Source: a virus
Virus record (IMG/VR): IMGVR_UViG_3300036668_000436
Span: 1 to 50,860 of that record
Reading direction: 5' to 3' (one strand)
DNA length: 50,860 bases
In this document: one piece after another, positions 1 through 10,500 of the stretch
Layout: each line of letters begins with the position of its first letter
How positions within the stretch are numbered: position 1 is the first letter of the stretch
Made by a program: the position numbers and the translations under genes
The notes under the pieces: generated by a model
Databases searched by the model: none
What the model saw: the letters and a program-made list of their open reading frames with translations, nothing else
Told to the model about the DNA's origin: nothing

Positions 1-3000
1 AAGTTACATCCTTTTGGAGATCTTAACAATGTAATGAAAGCTTTGACTACAGGTGAAGCTAGATTCACCGCTAAAACAATGAGCAAGTCTTTTAGAGATG
101 CAGGTAAAAATGTGTCTGGAGTGACTGTACCTAACTATATTACTAATAAAATTGATGATTTAAAAAGAAGTGCTTTAACAGACCAACAGTACATCAACGA
201 TTTAATGGACATTTCCATAACTAAAAATAGTTTATTTTTAAATTTACTTAAAAATGACCCAGAGTTTGCAGGTAAATTTGGTGTAGATTATCTTGGATTA
301 ACTTCATTTAAAGAATTTGGTAAAAAAGCTAATGGTTTTTCTAACCTTAGAGATTTAAACGCTATTGACCATGATATGGTTAAAGTTACAGGTCTTCAAG
401 ATATTCAACAAGGTAAAGTAAACATTAAAGTTGGAGGTTTTTCAATGAGAATAGGTAGAATGTTTTTACCTACAATGTCTGATAAAAAGCAAATGTTAAT
501 GCTTTCTACAGGAGTATTTAATTTTATGGAAGAAAGTGAAGATGCTTTTACACAAGGAGAAAACGGAGAAAAAACATTTACTCCTCAATTAAGAGAACTT
601 TTATATGAGCAATTAGTTCTTCCTGAACTTACTAGAATTTTTAACTTTCATAAAAATATAAAGAAAACTAACAACAATAATTATGATAGAGCTGCTCAAA
701 TATTTAATTTTATTCCAGCTTTAAATAATATTAAGGATAGTCAAGGTATTAGACTAATTAAACATTTAGCTGTAGCAGATGAAACAGTAACTTTAGAACA
801 AATTGAAGAACTTTTCAAACCGTCTATGATGGATGTTGTAGAAGAAGTTGCTCATAACTTGGCTAAAGAAAAAATGGAAATATGGAAACCTGCTTTTACT
901 AAATCTAATGCTAAAGGAGAAATAACTTCTATTCCATTATTTGATACTAAATATTTAAATAGTGGTGTAGGTGCTTTAAATGATAAATTTGAAAATGGAA
1001 CTTATGATTATGTACTTAACTACATGATTACTAATGCTAACAGCTTTACTACTTTGTCTGGAGACCCTGCTATGTATTCTCAAAACAAATTGTTTCCTAC
1101 TGACACTCCTTATGATATACAAGATGATAATACTTTTATTACTATCTCAAGTAAAATGGGAACTAATTTAGGTAAAAGATTAGCTCTAATGATTGCTCCA
1201 GGAGTAAGTATTGCAAACTCTAAAGACCAAAAGTATCTTCAAGTATTTTTAAGAGATGAAACTGCGGCAGATAAAGAAGTTGCAGCTAATGCTGAATACT
1301 TAATTAAGTTGTACCATGGACAAGAAGGACTTGAAAAAGCTCAACCTATTCTTGATAAATATAAAGAATACAAGCAAGTAGGTAATGTTGATGGTTACAT
1401 TACTGAAAGAAACAAGCTTAAAGCTATGTTTAAAGATATTTCAGATTACTTTAATATTGATGCTACTGATGGACAAGAGTACACTACTATTACTGAACAT
1501 TTAATAGTACTGGAAGGAATGGGTAGGTTGAATGCAGAACAAGTAAAAACAATTGGAAATAAATTATTAGCTAATGAAGTTCTTACTAAAGAAGATTTAA
1601 AATTAGTTATGCAACCTATTAAACCTGTGTACTCAGGGCATATATTAGATAAAGATCAAGATATGTCTAGAGCTATGTACATTAAATCTTCTTCTTTTCC
1701 TTTAATTCCACAAGTAACTGTAGGAACTAAATTTGATGGTCTTAGACTTAAATTAGAAGAAATGGAAGCTACTCATGGTAAATCTGTAAGAGCATCTTAT
1801 GGTTCTGCTAACAAAGTAGGAGCTGTCACAAATCCTATTGATATTTTTAATCCTGAAAGCCTTAAAAATGCTGATATGTCTATGTTAGAAATGAGTAGAA
1901 ACGATTTTAGGATTCAACAAGATGTACCTTATAAATCTGATAGTAAAGCAGAGAAAGTATCTATGGGTACTCAAATCTTCAAATTACTTATGGGAGATGG
2001 TATGATGGACCTGGATGGTTTTGTCATTGATGGTAAAGATATGAATGGTAGAGAACTTAACAAATACTTTGCAGAAAGTTTTGAAAAGTTAATGTCAATT
2101 AAAAGAAATAATCTTTTCAAAGAGCTTGGTCTTAATGAAGAAGGAAATCCTATTAATGAAAAAGATTCTATTTTAAAATTACAAGAACTTCTAAAAAAAG
2201 AAGCAATTAAAAGAGATTACCCTATTCAAGATATTAAAGGTCTTGAATTAGATACTCTTTATGATACAGATGGTAATGAATATCAAGAATTTAGAGTACC
2301 TCTTTGGTTATCTACAAATTCTAATAGATATGAATCTTTGTTAAATTCTATTGTTTCTAATAGATTAATGAAACATAAAATTCCTGGTACTTCATTTGTA
2401 CTTGGAGCAGAAACAGGTTTTGGTTTTAAAGAAGATTTGACAGGTATTGATAAGTCTAGAGTAATTTATCTTGATAATTGGAATGGTAAAGAATTGCAAG
2501 GAGTATCTGATAATGAAGGAACTTTTACAGCAGCTCAAGTGTTTGTACCTTCTAAATTTAAAATTTCTGATACAGAACTTATAGATTTATTTGAAGGTTT
2601 TAATGCAACTACAGGAGATGTATCTAAAGCTAAGTATTTAAAAAGAAATGAAAATGGTTCTTTAGGTCTTAAAGAGGGTATGATTGCTCCTGAACTTTTA
2701 AATCAATTTTCTTTTAGAACTCCAACTTCTTCTCATGTATCTGGTTCTACTATTGAAATAGCAGGGTTTTTACCTCCAGAAGTAGGGGATTTAATGATTG
2801 TACCTAAAAACTTTACTAAACAAAAAGGTATTGATTATGATGTAGATAAAGAAACAGCTTATCAACTTAACTATGTAGTAGATAAAGAAACAGGTAAAAT
2901 GACTGTTCTTACAGAAAAAGATAAAGATAATGCCCTAAAAAGTCTTAGAAATTTATTAGAAAAAGAAGATGCAGCAATTAATTCTGAATTTGGTTTACCT

Positions 3001-6000
3001 TCTTTAGAAGATTTTTATATGTTACTTGGAAGTCAACTTGATGAAAAAACAATTTCAGATCTTCAAGATCAAGGAGCTAGTATACAAAGTAAAATTGACA
3101 AAATTGAAGCTATGTATGATGAAAAACTAATGGAAAACAATTTCATTAAAGCTCACTTAGCTGTGTACAACAATGCAAATCCTAAAGTACAAAAAAAGAT
3201 TAACAAAGTTCTTTCTATGTCTTTTGCTGAAAATCAGGCTGATTTTATTGAAGGTTTAAATGAAGAAGGTAGAAAAGATGCTATAGCTAAAGAATTAGTT
3301 ATTAAAGGAATGTCTTTAGCAGAAGCAGAAGCTGAATCAAACACGGCTAACAACTCTTTTACTATATTATCTGATGAGTATCAAAAAGGTAAGATGGCTC
3401 TTGGAGCAGCAGGTAAAACTGCTATTGGTATTTATTCTAACTATGTAACTTTTCATGCTCTTACTCAACAAACTGATAATAAACTTAATTTAAGAGAAAA
3501 AGTAGGTAAAGAATTTAAAAATAAAGAAATAACTATAGGTAATCGTAAATCCACAGGAGAATTGGGATTAGAGTTTACTTTAGATAGTGGTAGAACTATA
3601 GCTGAAGTTTTAGCTGAAAGACAAAATACTGCAACAGATAATGAAAAAGCTCAAATTCTTGGTAGAGTAAATATCAATAAACTTACTATTGGAGTAGATT
3701 CATTACTCGCGATTTTAGGATTTGATAAAGATGAAAGTGGAAACTCTGTATCTTATACTTTACTTTCACAACCTATTCTTAAACAGTACGTTAAAAAGAT
3801 GGAAGAAGGTAAGGGTATTACTGCAACTTACCAAGCTAATTTAGAAAAAACTATTATTGTAGATTTAGTAAAACAATTTACTAATGGAGAATATACAGTT
3901 GAAATAGGTGCAGATTTTTACAACTTTAAAGATAAAGAAAATAACATAGTAAATTTAGAATCATTATTAACAGGACAATCTTTAGAAAATGGTATTAAAT
4001 ATAATGGAGAAAATGGTGCAGTTCAACTTGCAGCATTAGCTAAATTTTTAGAGCTTGACCAATATGCTAAAAACATAACAGCAGTTCAGTCTTTATTAAA
4101 TACCAATAATCTTGGTAAATCTATTATTGAAGCTAATCATACTTATGAAAGATTAGAAAATTTTCCTAGTAACAAACTTATAGCTAATGTTACAGATCTT
4201 ATAGGAGATTTTATGCCTATTGAAGATGCTGTAGATGGAAAACCTGATGGATATACTCTAATTGGAGATTACTATGTTAAAGCAAAAACTCCTCAAGGTC
4301 AAATTGTAGTACAAGGTTTAACCACTGGACAAAAACTTTGGGGGGATTACTTTCCTTTTAATGATAATAATTTTAAAGAAATTATCAGAGAAATTTTAGC
4401 AATTTCTAGTAAAGAAAGTATTAGTGATTTTAGAAACATTGAACTTAAACAAGAAATTGTACAAGAAGCTAAAAAATACATTTACTCTTGGAGAAAGTTT
4501 GGAGTATTTAATGAAAGAGCTGGAGTTGAGAGAGAAAGATTATTTATGGATAGACCTAATAAAACTTCTTTAGCAAACTACATGAATAGTATTCAATCTA
4601 ATGAAACAATTAAAGACAATAGATTATTAAGTAAATTTACTTATGAAGTAAACACTGATGGTCAACCTTCTTTGATTAAATTCAACAATGGAATTAGTGA
4701 TAACTTTGATGAACAATATCTTTACAATTCTCTTGCAGAAATGATTATTGAAGATACTCAACTTCCTGATTGGAATGGTACACCTATGACTAGTAGATTA
4801 TTAGCTCAAGAACTTATTACTTATGCTTATACAGAAGGTGGAGTACAAGAAGCTGTTCAATTTATTAAATATGTACCTGTTGAATATTTATCAGAAGTAG
4901 GTATATTTGATAATGGAAGATTTGTACCGGCTAATGAAGTTTTACAAAGAATGAATCCTAAAAGAAATTCTAATGCTTTTGCTGGAGTATTTGGATTAAA
5001 TAATTTAGTTAAAGGAGATAGTAGAACTCACATTTTTGCTAAACAATTCATGCAACACCATCCGGAAAGAGCTACTCAATACCCTCCTAAAGAAATACTA
5101 GCTAAATTTGCATTTGAAAATTCAGACAGAAAAAGCTTTATTCTTAATGCTGAAGAGTCTCCTAAATTCATTACAATTAGAGGTAAAGGTAAACTTAAAC
5201 AAGATAAATATAGATTGTATCAACATGTTGGTGCTTCTCAATATAAAGAAATTAGTGTACTTGGAGTTACAGGAATGAATGAGTATGAAATGGGTAATGA
5301 TGATGCTCAATCTATACTAAGGGCAAAAGTAGAACCTACATCAGGAGTAAATCCTACTGGAGTTATTATACCTATTACGATGCAACCTACTATAAATATT
5401 GCAGAAGGAGATAGTGTAAAAGAAGCTTTACAAAAAGTAATAACAGGTAATTTCCCTAAATACAAACACTTAAATTTAGTAGCTGAAGCTATTTTACCTA
5501 TGATAGATGATAATACTACACTATTATTTGAAGATACTAGAAGTATTTTTGGAGGGGAAGGAGCAGCGGGAGTATATGACCAAGAAAGAAATGCGATAGT
5601 AATTGACACTAGAAATGCTTTACCTAGAGGTAATGAAAGTACTTCTAGAACTTTTATACATGAAGTAGTACACGCTATTAGCTATAGAGAATTGCTTAAA
5701 TACTATGATCAAACTGGCACTACACTACAGTCTGGAGCACCTGCTCATGTAATAGCTTTACACAATGTATGGACAGCTTTTAGAAGAACTTTTACTGAAA
5801 CTGAACTTAAAGATATTACAGAAAAATTAGCTTTATTGAAAGCTAAACTACCTGTTCAATTTACTCAAAGAGAAATTGATTTAGGTTATGGAGCAACAAA
5901 TATTTTTGAATTTATGAGTGTAGCTATGGACTCTGATGTATTTAAAACTGAAATGTCTAAAGTTAAATATGATGCTAATTACAATATTTATGAGAAATTT

Positions 6001-7560
6001 GTAGAAGCTATTAAAAAAATACTTGCTTCATTAAATCCTGATTTAAAATCTGACAATCTTGCCGGAGCAGCACTTAATGAAATATTGAATTTTATTACAG
6101 AAGAATCTGAAATTAACAAGTCTAAAAAGCCTATCTTTGATGAATTTACAATCAGAGAAGATTCTGCTTTTGAACAAGAAATATTAGATAAAATGGCTAT
6201 GGAACAAGCTTATTTAGATTCTATGGGAGGAGATCCTTCTCAAAATTTAAGTAATGAAGGTGGAAGAGCTTATATGCCTGCTTACCAAAGTGAGGATAAC
6301 TTAAATTATCAATTAGATACTCAAAATAATGTACAAACAGCTATAAAAGAATTAGATAACTATTTATTAAAATTTTTAAAACAATTTAATGTTAAGTCAA
6401 AAGAATTTGAAGATTTAAAATCTAAACTTGGTGTAAATGCTTTAGGAGCAACAGATACATTAAATAAATTAATTTGGTATGCTAAAAATAGAAATGAAGA
6501 AACTCTTCCAGAAGAAGCTGCACACATGCTTGTGATGCTTATGGGAGAAAAAAATGCTGATATAAAAGAACTGTTAGAAAACATAGAAAATTGGAATGAA
6601 TATTCTGACATTGAACAAGAATATTTACCTATTTATAAAGATAAAGAAAAAGTAAAAATAGAAGCTATTGGTAAACTAATAGCTAAATCTTTAGTTTCTA
6701 ATTATAAAACTAATGGGATAGATAAAACAAAATTAGAAAAAGCATTACAAGGAATTAAAGAATTTATTAAATCTATTTTAGAAAATTTAACTTTTAGTGG
6801 CATATATCAATACAATCAATCAATAGCAGATAAAATTGCAATTAATGTATTGTCAGGAAATAAAGATTATATAAATAAAGTAACAAATAATAATTCTAAC
6901 GTAAACGTAGAAAAAGAATTAAAAAACAACCCTTTAGCACAAAATATAATTAATACTTTTTCTTCTCCTAATATTAAAATGACAGGTTCATTAGCAATTG
7001 CAGGAACTGAAAACATAAGAAGACCTGAAGGACAAGGAGTGCATGATTTAGATTTTAAAGTAAATAGCTTTAAAACATACGAAAATGAAGTACTATCTAA
7101 AATACCTGAAAATGCAGTTCCTGCACACTACGGATGGCACAAAAAAGATTATTCTACATTTGCTTATGTAATACCAAAAGAAGGATATACTATAAATGTA
7201 AAAGAAAGAAAAGATGACTTTAGCAATGGTTGGATTACAAAGTATGATGTACTTGATAACCAAGGAAACGTTGTACAAAGAACTCAAGATTTAGTAGTAT
7301 CTGTTGATTTCTTTGTCTATAAAGATAATGCAAGTCAATTAGATTTTAATTATGAAGGTAAATTTATACCAGCATCTTTAGTTTATGAAGGAAAAATGTC
7401 TTTAGGAGGAAGAAGTAACCCGTATTTTTTTAGTAGAGATAAAGATCAAGAAGATTATGTAGTAAGAAATCCTAAATCTTTTATTGCTTTTGAAAATAGT
7501 ACATTTTATCAATTAGAACCTACAAATAATAAATTACCAGAACCTAAAAATTGCAATTAA
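1..7560 (+). CDS. Giant virion RNA polymerase / polyvalent protein (5' end outside window)
   Basis: The reading frame is open from base 1, so the true start lies upstream; the first ATG here is at 34 (2,508 residues from it). Counting from that ATG, residues 934-938 read DYDVD inside GIDYDVDKE, preceded by a GFLPPEVGD stretch; this matches the DxDxD catalytic loop of crAss-like phage virion RNA polymerases (phi14:2 gp66 type). The rest looks polyvalent: HEVVH at 1876-1880 is a zincin metallopeptidase motif, EEAAH near 2160 is a second degenerate zincin-like motif, and a GSLAIAGTE...HDLDF segment near 2316-2343 resembles a nucleotidyltransferase fold. By family knowledge the protein is packaged and injected and transcribes early genes. 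Later domains are assigned by motif only. It is followed one base later by the next giant gene. Confidence 0.75.
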   Translation, partial: KLHPFGDLNNVMKALTTGEARFTAKTMSKSFRDAGKNVSGVTVPNYITNKIDDLKRSALTDQQYINDLMDISITKNSLFLNLLKNDPEFAGKFGVDYLGLTSFKEFGKKANGFSNLRDLNAIDHDMVKVTGLQDIQQGKVNIKVGGFSMRIGRMFLPTMSDKKQMLMLSTGVFNFMEESEDAFTQGENGEKTFTPQLRELLYEQLVLPELTRIFNFHKNIKKTNNNNYDRAAQIFNFIPALNNIKDSQGIRLIKHLAVADETVTLEQIEELFKPSMMDVVEEVAHNLAKEKMEIWKPAFTKSNAKGEITSIPLFDTKYLNSGVGALNDKFENGTYDYVLNYMITNANSFTTLSGDPAMYSQNKLFPTDTPYDIQDDNTFITISSKMGTNLGKRLALMIAPGVSIANSKDQKYLQVFLRDETAADKEVAANAEYLIKLYHGQEGLEKAQPILDKYKEYKQVGNVDGYITERNKLKAMFKDISDYFNIDATDGQEYTTITEHLIVLEGMGRLNAEQVKTIGNKLLANEVLTKEDLKLVMQPIKPVYSGHILDKDQDMSRAMYIKSSSFPLIPQVTVGTKFDGLRLKLEEMEATHGKSVRASYGSANKVGAVTNPIDIFNPESLKNADMSMLEMSRNDFRIQQDVPYKSDSKAEKVSMGTQIFKLLMGDGMMDLDGFVIDGKDMNGRELNKYFAESFEKLMSIKRNNLFKELGLNEEGNPINEKDSILKLQELLKKEAIKRDYPIQDIKGLELDTLYDTDGNEYQEFRVPLWLSTNSNRYESLLNSIVSNRLMKHKIPGTSFVLGAETGFGFKEDLTGIDKSRVIYLDNWNGKELQGVSDNEGTFTAAQVFVPSKFKISDTELIDLFEGFNATTGDVSKAKYLKRNENGSLGLKEGMIAPELLNQFSFRTPTSSHVSGSTIEIAGFLPPEVGDLMIVPKNFTKQKGIDYDVDKETAYQLNYVVDKETGKMTVLTEKDKDNALKSLRNLLEKEDAAINSEFGLPSLEDFYMLLGSQLDEKTISDLQDQGASIQSKIDKIEAMYDEKLMENNFIKAHLAVYNNANPKVQKKINKVLSMSFAENQADFIEGLNEEGRKDAIAKELVIKGMSLAEAEAESNTANNSFTILSDEYQKGKMALGAAGKTAIGIYSNYVTFHALTQQTDNKLNLREKVGKEFKNKEITIGNRKSTGELGLEFTLDSGRTIAEVLAERQNTATDNEKAQILGRVNINKLTIGVDSLLAILGFDKDESGNSVSYTLLSQPILKQYVKKMEEGKGITATYQANLEKTIIVDLVKQFTNGEYTVEIGADFYNFKDKENNIVNLESLLTGQSLENGIKYNGENGAVQLAALAKFLELDQYAKNITAVQSLLNTNNLGKSIIEANHTYERLENFPSNKLIANVTDLIGDFMPIEDAVDGKPDGYTLIGDYYVKAKTPQGQIVVQGLTTGQKLWGDYFPFNDNNFKEIIREILAISSKESISDFRNIELKQEIVQEAKKYIYSWRKFGVFNERAGVERERLFMDRPNKTSLANYMNSIQSNETIKDNRLLSKFTYEVNTDGQPSLIKFNNGISDNFDEQYLYNSLAEMIIEDTQLPDWNGTPMTSRLLAQELITYAYTEGGVQEAVQFIKYVPVEYLSEVGIFDNGRFVPANEVLQRMNPKRNSNAFAGVFGLNNLVKGDSRTHIFAKQFMQHHPERATQYPPKEILAKFAFENSDRKSFILNAEESPKFITIRGKGKLKQDKYRLYQHVGASQYKEISVLGVTGMNEYEMGNDDAQSILRAKVEPTSGVNPTGVIIPITMQPTINIAEGDSVKEALQKVITGNFPKYKHLNLVAEAILPMIDDNTTLLFEDTRSIFGGEGAAGVYDQERNAIVIDTRNALPRGNESTSRTFIHEVVHAISYRELLKYYDQTGTTLQSGAPAHVIALHNVWTAFRRTFTETELKDITEKLALLKAKLPVQFTQREIDLGYGATNIFEFMSVAMDSDVFKTEMSKVKYDANYNIYEKFVEAIKKILASLNPDLKSDNLAGAALNEILNFITEESEINKSKKPIFDEFTIREDSAFEQEILDKMAMEQAYLDSMGGDPSQNLSNEGGRAYMPAYQSEDNLNYQLDTQNNVQTAIKELDNYLLKFLKQFNVKSKEFEDLKSKLGVNALGATDTLNKLIWYAKNRNEETLPEEAAHMLVMLMGEKNADIKELLENIENWNEYSDIEQEYLPIYKDKEKVKIEAIGKLIAKSLVSNYKTNGIDKTKLEKALQGIKEFIKSILENLTFSGIYQYNQSIADKIAINVLSGNKDYINKVTNNNSNVNVEKELKNNPLAQNIINTFSSPNIKMTGSLAIAGTENIRRPEGQGVHDLDFKVNSFKTYENEVLSKIPENAVPAHYGWHKKDYSTFAYVIPKEGYTINVKERKDDFSNGWITKYDVLDNQGNVVQRTQDLVVSVDFFVYKDNASQLDFNYEGKFIPASLVYEGKMSLGGRSNPYFFSRDKDQEDYVVRNPKSFIAFENSTFYQLEPTNNKLPEPKNCN

Positions 7561-7561
7561 T

Positions 7562-10500
7562 ATGGGATGTGAAGTAACATTTAAAACCTTGAAAGATGAG
7601 GTAGGAAATAAGGTTAAGGCTATCTTAGAAGATGGTCTTAGCCTTAACGGTAAAGAAATTAAGTATGGTAGACAAAGTAGAGAAAGATCATTAGATGTTT
7701 TTGTACCTTTTGATTCTATACACCCTAGTACTGGAAATCTCTGGTATAAAATGAAAGAGGTAGCCACTAAGTTAAACAAAGAGTATCTTGCAAAAACTTA
7801 TGGAACTGTAGCTACTGTTAAACAACATTCTGATGGTGTTACTGTAATTATACATCCAGCAGGTAAGTTAGTTAGAGATATGAATGAAAAAGAAAGACTT
7901 AAAATTAAGCCTACTTTTGAAAGCATTACTAATGAATATGAGTTTGAAGGAGAAATTTACCCTTCTGTAGAAGAAAGAAGTAAAGCAATGGATCGTAAAA
8001 AACAAAATTTTTTACCTATGGCTTTTGCTAGTACTGGACCAACCAGTTATTTTAATACTACTAACTATGCAGATTATATTGAACACAAAGAAAATTTACT
8101 TAAAAATGTAATAAATCGCATAGGTAATCTTACTTCTGGTAGAAAGTATGATAACTCATTAGTTATTAAAAAAGAAATAGCAGCTTTAAACAAGCTTAAA
8201 GAAAATCTTGAAATAGAAACTAATGAGCTATTAAACTCTACTAATATCTTGGCAAGAACTATGTCTGCTTTTAATTCAGACTTAGCTTTTATAGACAAAT
8301 TATTGTCAAGTCCCACTCCTTCTTTAGAAAATATTCATTATGCAGAAGGTATGGTAAATTATTTTGAACTTATATCTGATTATAGTAAAAGCAATAAAGA
8401 TAATTTATTTGTAGTTCCCGGAGATTCTTCTACAATTGAACCTGATGTTCTTGACGTGCTTAACAAACTTAAATTAGATTTAGATGATAAAAGAACAGCA
8501 ATATATAATGCTAAATTAAATTACCTTGTTCAAGCAATTGAAGCTTCTGAAAACCTTAAAAGTTTGTTTCCAAATATGCAAGCTGAAGAAATTAGAGCTA
8601 TTATTTTAAAAGACACTTCTGATATTGGAACTTTCTCTAAATTATTTGCAACTGTAGATAAAGAATTTGGAGGAGATGATAGTATTTTAGCTGAACTTAT
8701 TAGAATTGAATTAGAAAGATCTAGAAATATTATTAAGCCACAAGCTGCAACTATTAGTCAAAAAATTACTGAAATTCAAGATAAAGTAAAAAGTAAACTT
8801 ATTGAAAAAGGTAAAGGAATTACTTATGGTCTTGTTAATAAACTTTTTTCTGAAGTAACCTATGATATGTTTTATCAAAAAACAGGAAGAGGAAATAAAA
8901 CAGGAAACTTAATTAGTAAATTTTCTACTCAATGGTATAAAGATATTTCAAATATTGTCAGAAATAACAAAGAAGCTATGCAAGCTGCTTGGGCATTACC
9001 TGATGTTAGAGATATGCAAAAAGCTTTAAATGATGCTTTAATAAACAAATACAACTCTTTGAATGATAAAGTGGATTTTGTTCAACTTGGGAAATTACCA
9101 GAAATTATTAACAATCCAGATTTTCAAATATTAAATAAATATTTTAACCCTGCTGAAGCTGATTTATATAAACAACAACTTATTGATAGTATAGGAGAAT
9201 ATGCTTACAATAAAATGGTAATATCTCAAAAAGAAGCTCTTGAAGATTTTATGGTAGCTGTCGTCAATGAGAAACAACATTTATTAGATATTAATGGAGT
9301 TAGAAACTATGCAGATTTAGAACCTGGAATTAAAATGCATTTTGAAATATTTCAAAAAAGAAATAATCCTTTTGAATTTATTGAGTCTCATTTAAATGGA
9401 CAAGAAGGCAGAATAGATCACGTTTGGGGAACTTCTGGAAATCAATACCAATCACATTTAAAATATAATACTTACACTCCTAAAAAAGAAGTGAGTAGTT
9501 TTGATATGAACACTGGCACTTTTTATCAAGAAGATTCAGGATATTTTGATAAAGGTTTTGATGAAATTCAAAATGATCCCACTCTTTTAGAATTTTGGGA
9601 AATTATGGCTGAAGCTACAGAATACATGAATAGTGCTTTAACTGATTCTAACACTAATTTATCTCATACTTCATTACTTAAGATGAGTAAATCAATGACA
9701 GATATACTTTTTGATAGACAATTAGGTGTAATGAATAAAAGTGTTCATTTATTAAGTGAAACTGGTCAATCTTTAAAAAATATGATGTCAGCTAATGTTT
9801 CAAATAAAAGAGCTAATGATGTCACAGAAGTAAATAAAGCAGGTATTGAAACTGTTCAAGAAGAAGTAAAAATGCGATTTAAAACTTTTGACAGAATATT
9901 TGAAGTAAGGACAGGAAAACCTTTAGGGGAAAAAAGTTTGACAGATTTAAGTAAGATGACCTTAGATCAAAGAGATTTAATGGAGCAGTTAACAGGATTA
10001 AATCAAGCAGAATTAATTACAACGTATGGTAAAAAAGCTAATTTATCTAGTATTGTAAAAGAGTTTTTTACTAATCAAATAATGGAAGAGCAAACATTTA
10101 ACTTACCGGTAATGATGAAATCTTATCTTGATGTTGTAAGTGAATATAAAGCACAAAAAGCTTCTTTACCTAAAATCAACATATATAAAGATATATATGA
10201 CAATATTCAATTAGATAAAAATAGTAAAAAAGGTTTACTTGAAGATACTTTAGATTTAGCAGCTAGAATACGTAAAAAACAAAGATATAGTGGTATTCAA
10301 GACAAAAGAGTAAGGGGACAAGAAAGAACTCAAAATTGGATTAATAAGAATGTTAAAGGTGTTGAGGATAGTGAATATTGGGTAAAATTTGGTAAAAATC
10401 TTAATGAAAAGCAAAAAGAATATGAAAAAGCTACCGAAGCTTATCTTAAAAAATTAAAAAATGACCTTGCTGTAGCTACTTCTAAAGATGCTGAAATAGC

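Noticed and set aside
5122-5609. Minus-strand open frames opposite the RNA polymerase gene
   Set aside because: They are reverse-complement shadows of an AT-rich coding region, with compositions mirrored from the real gene.
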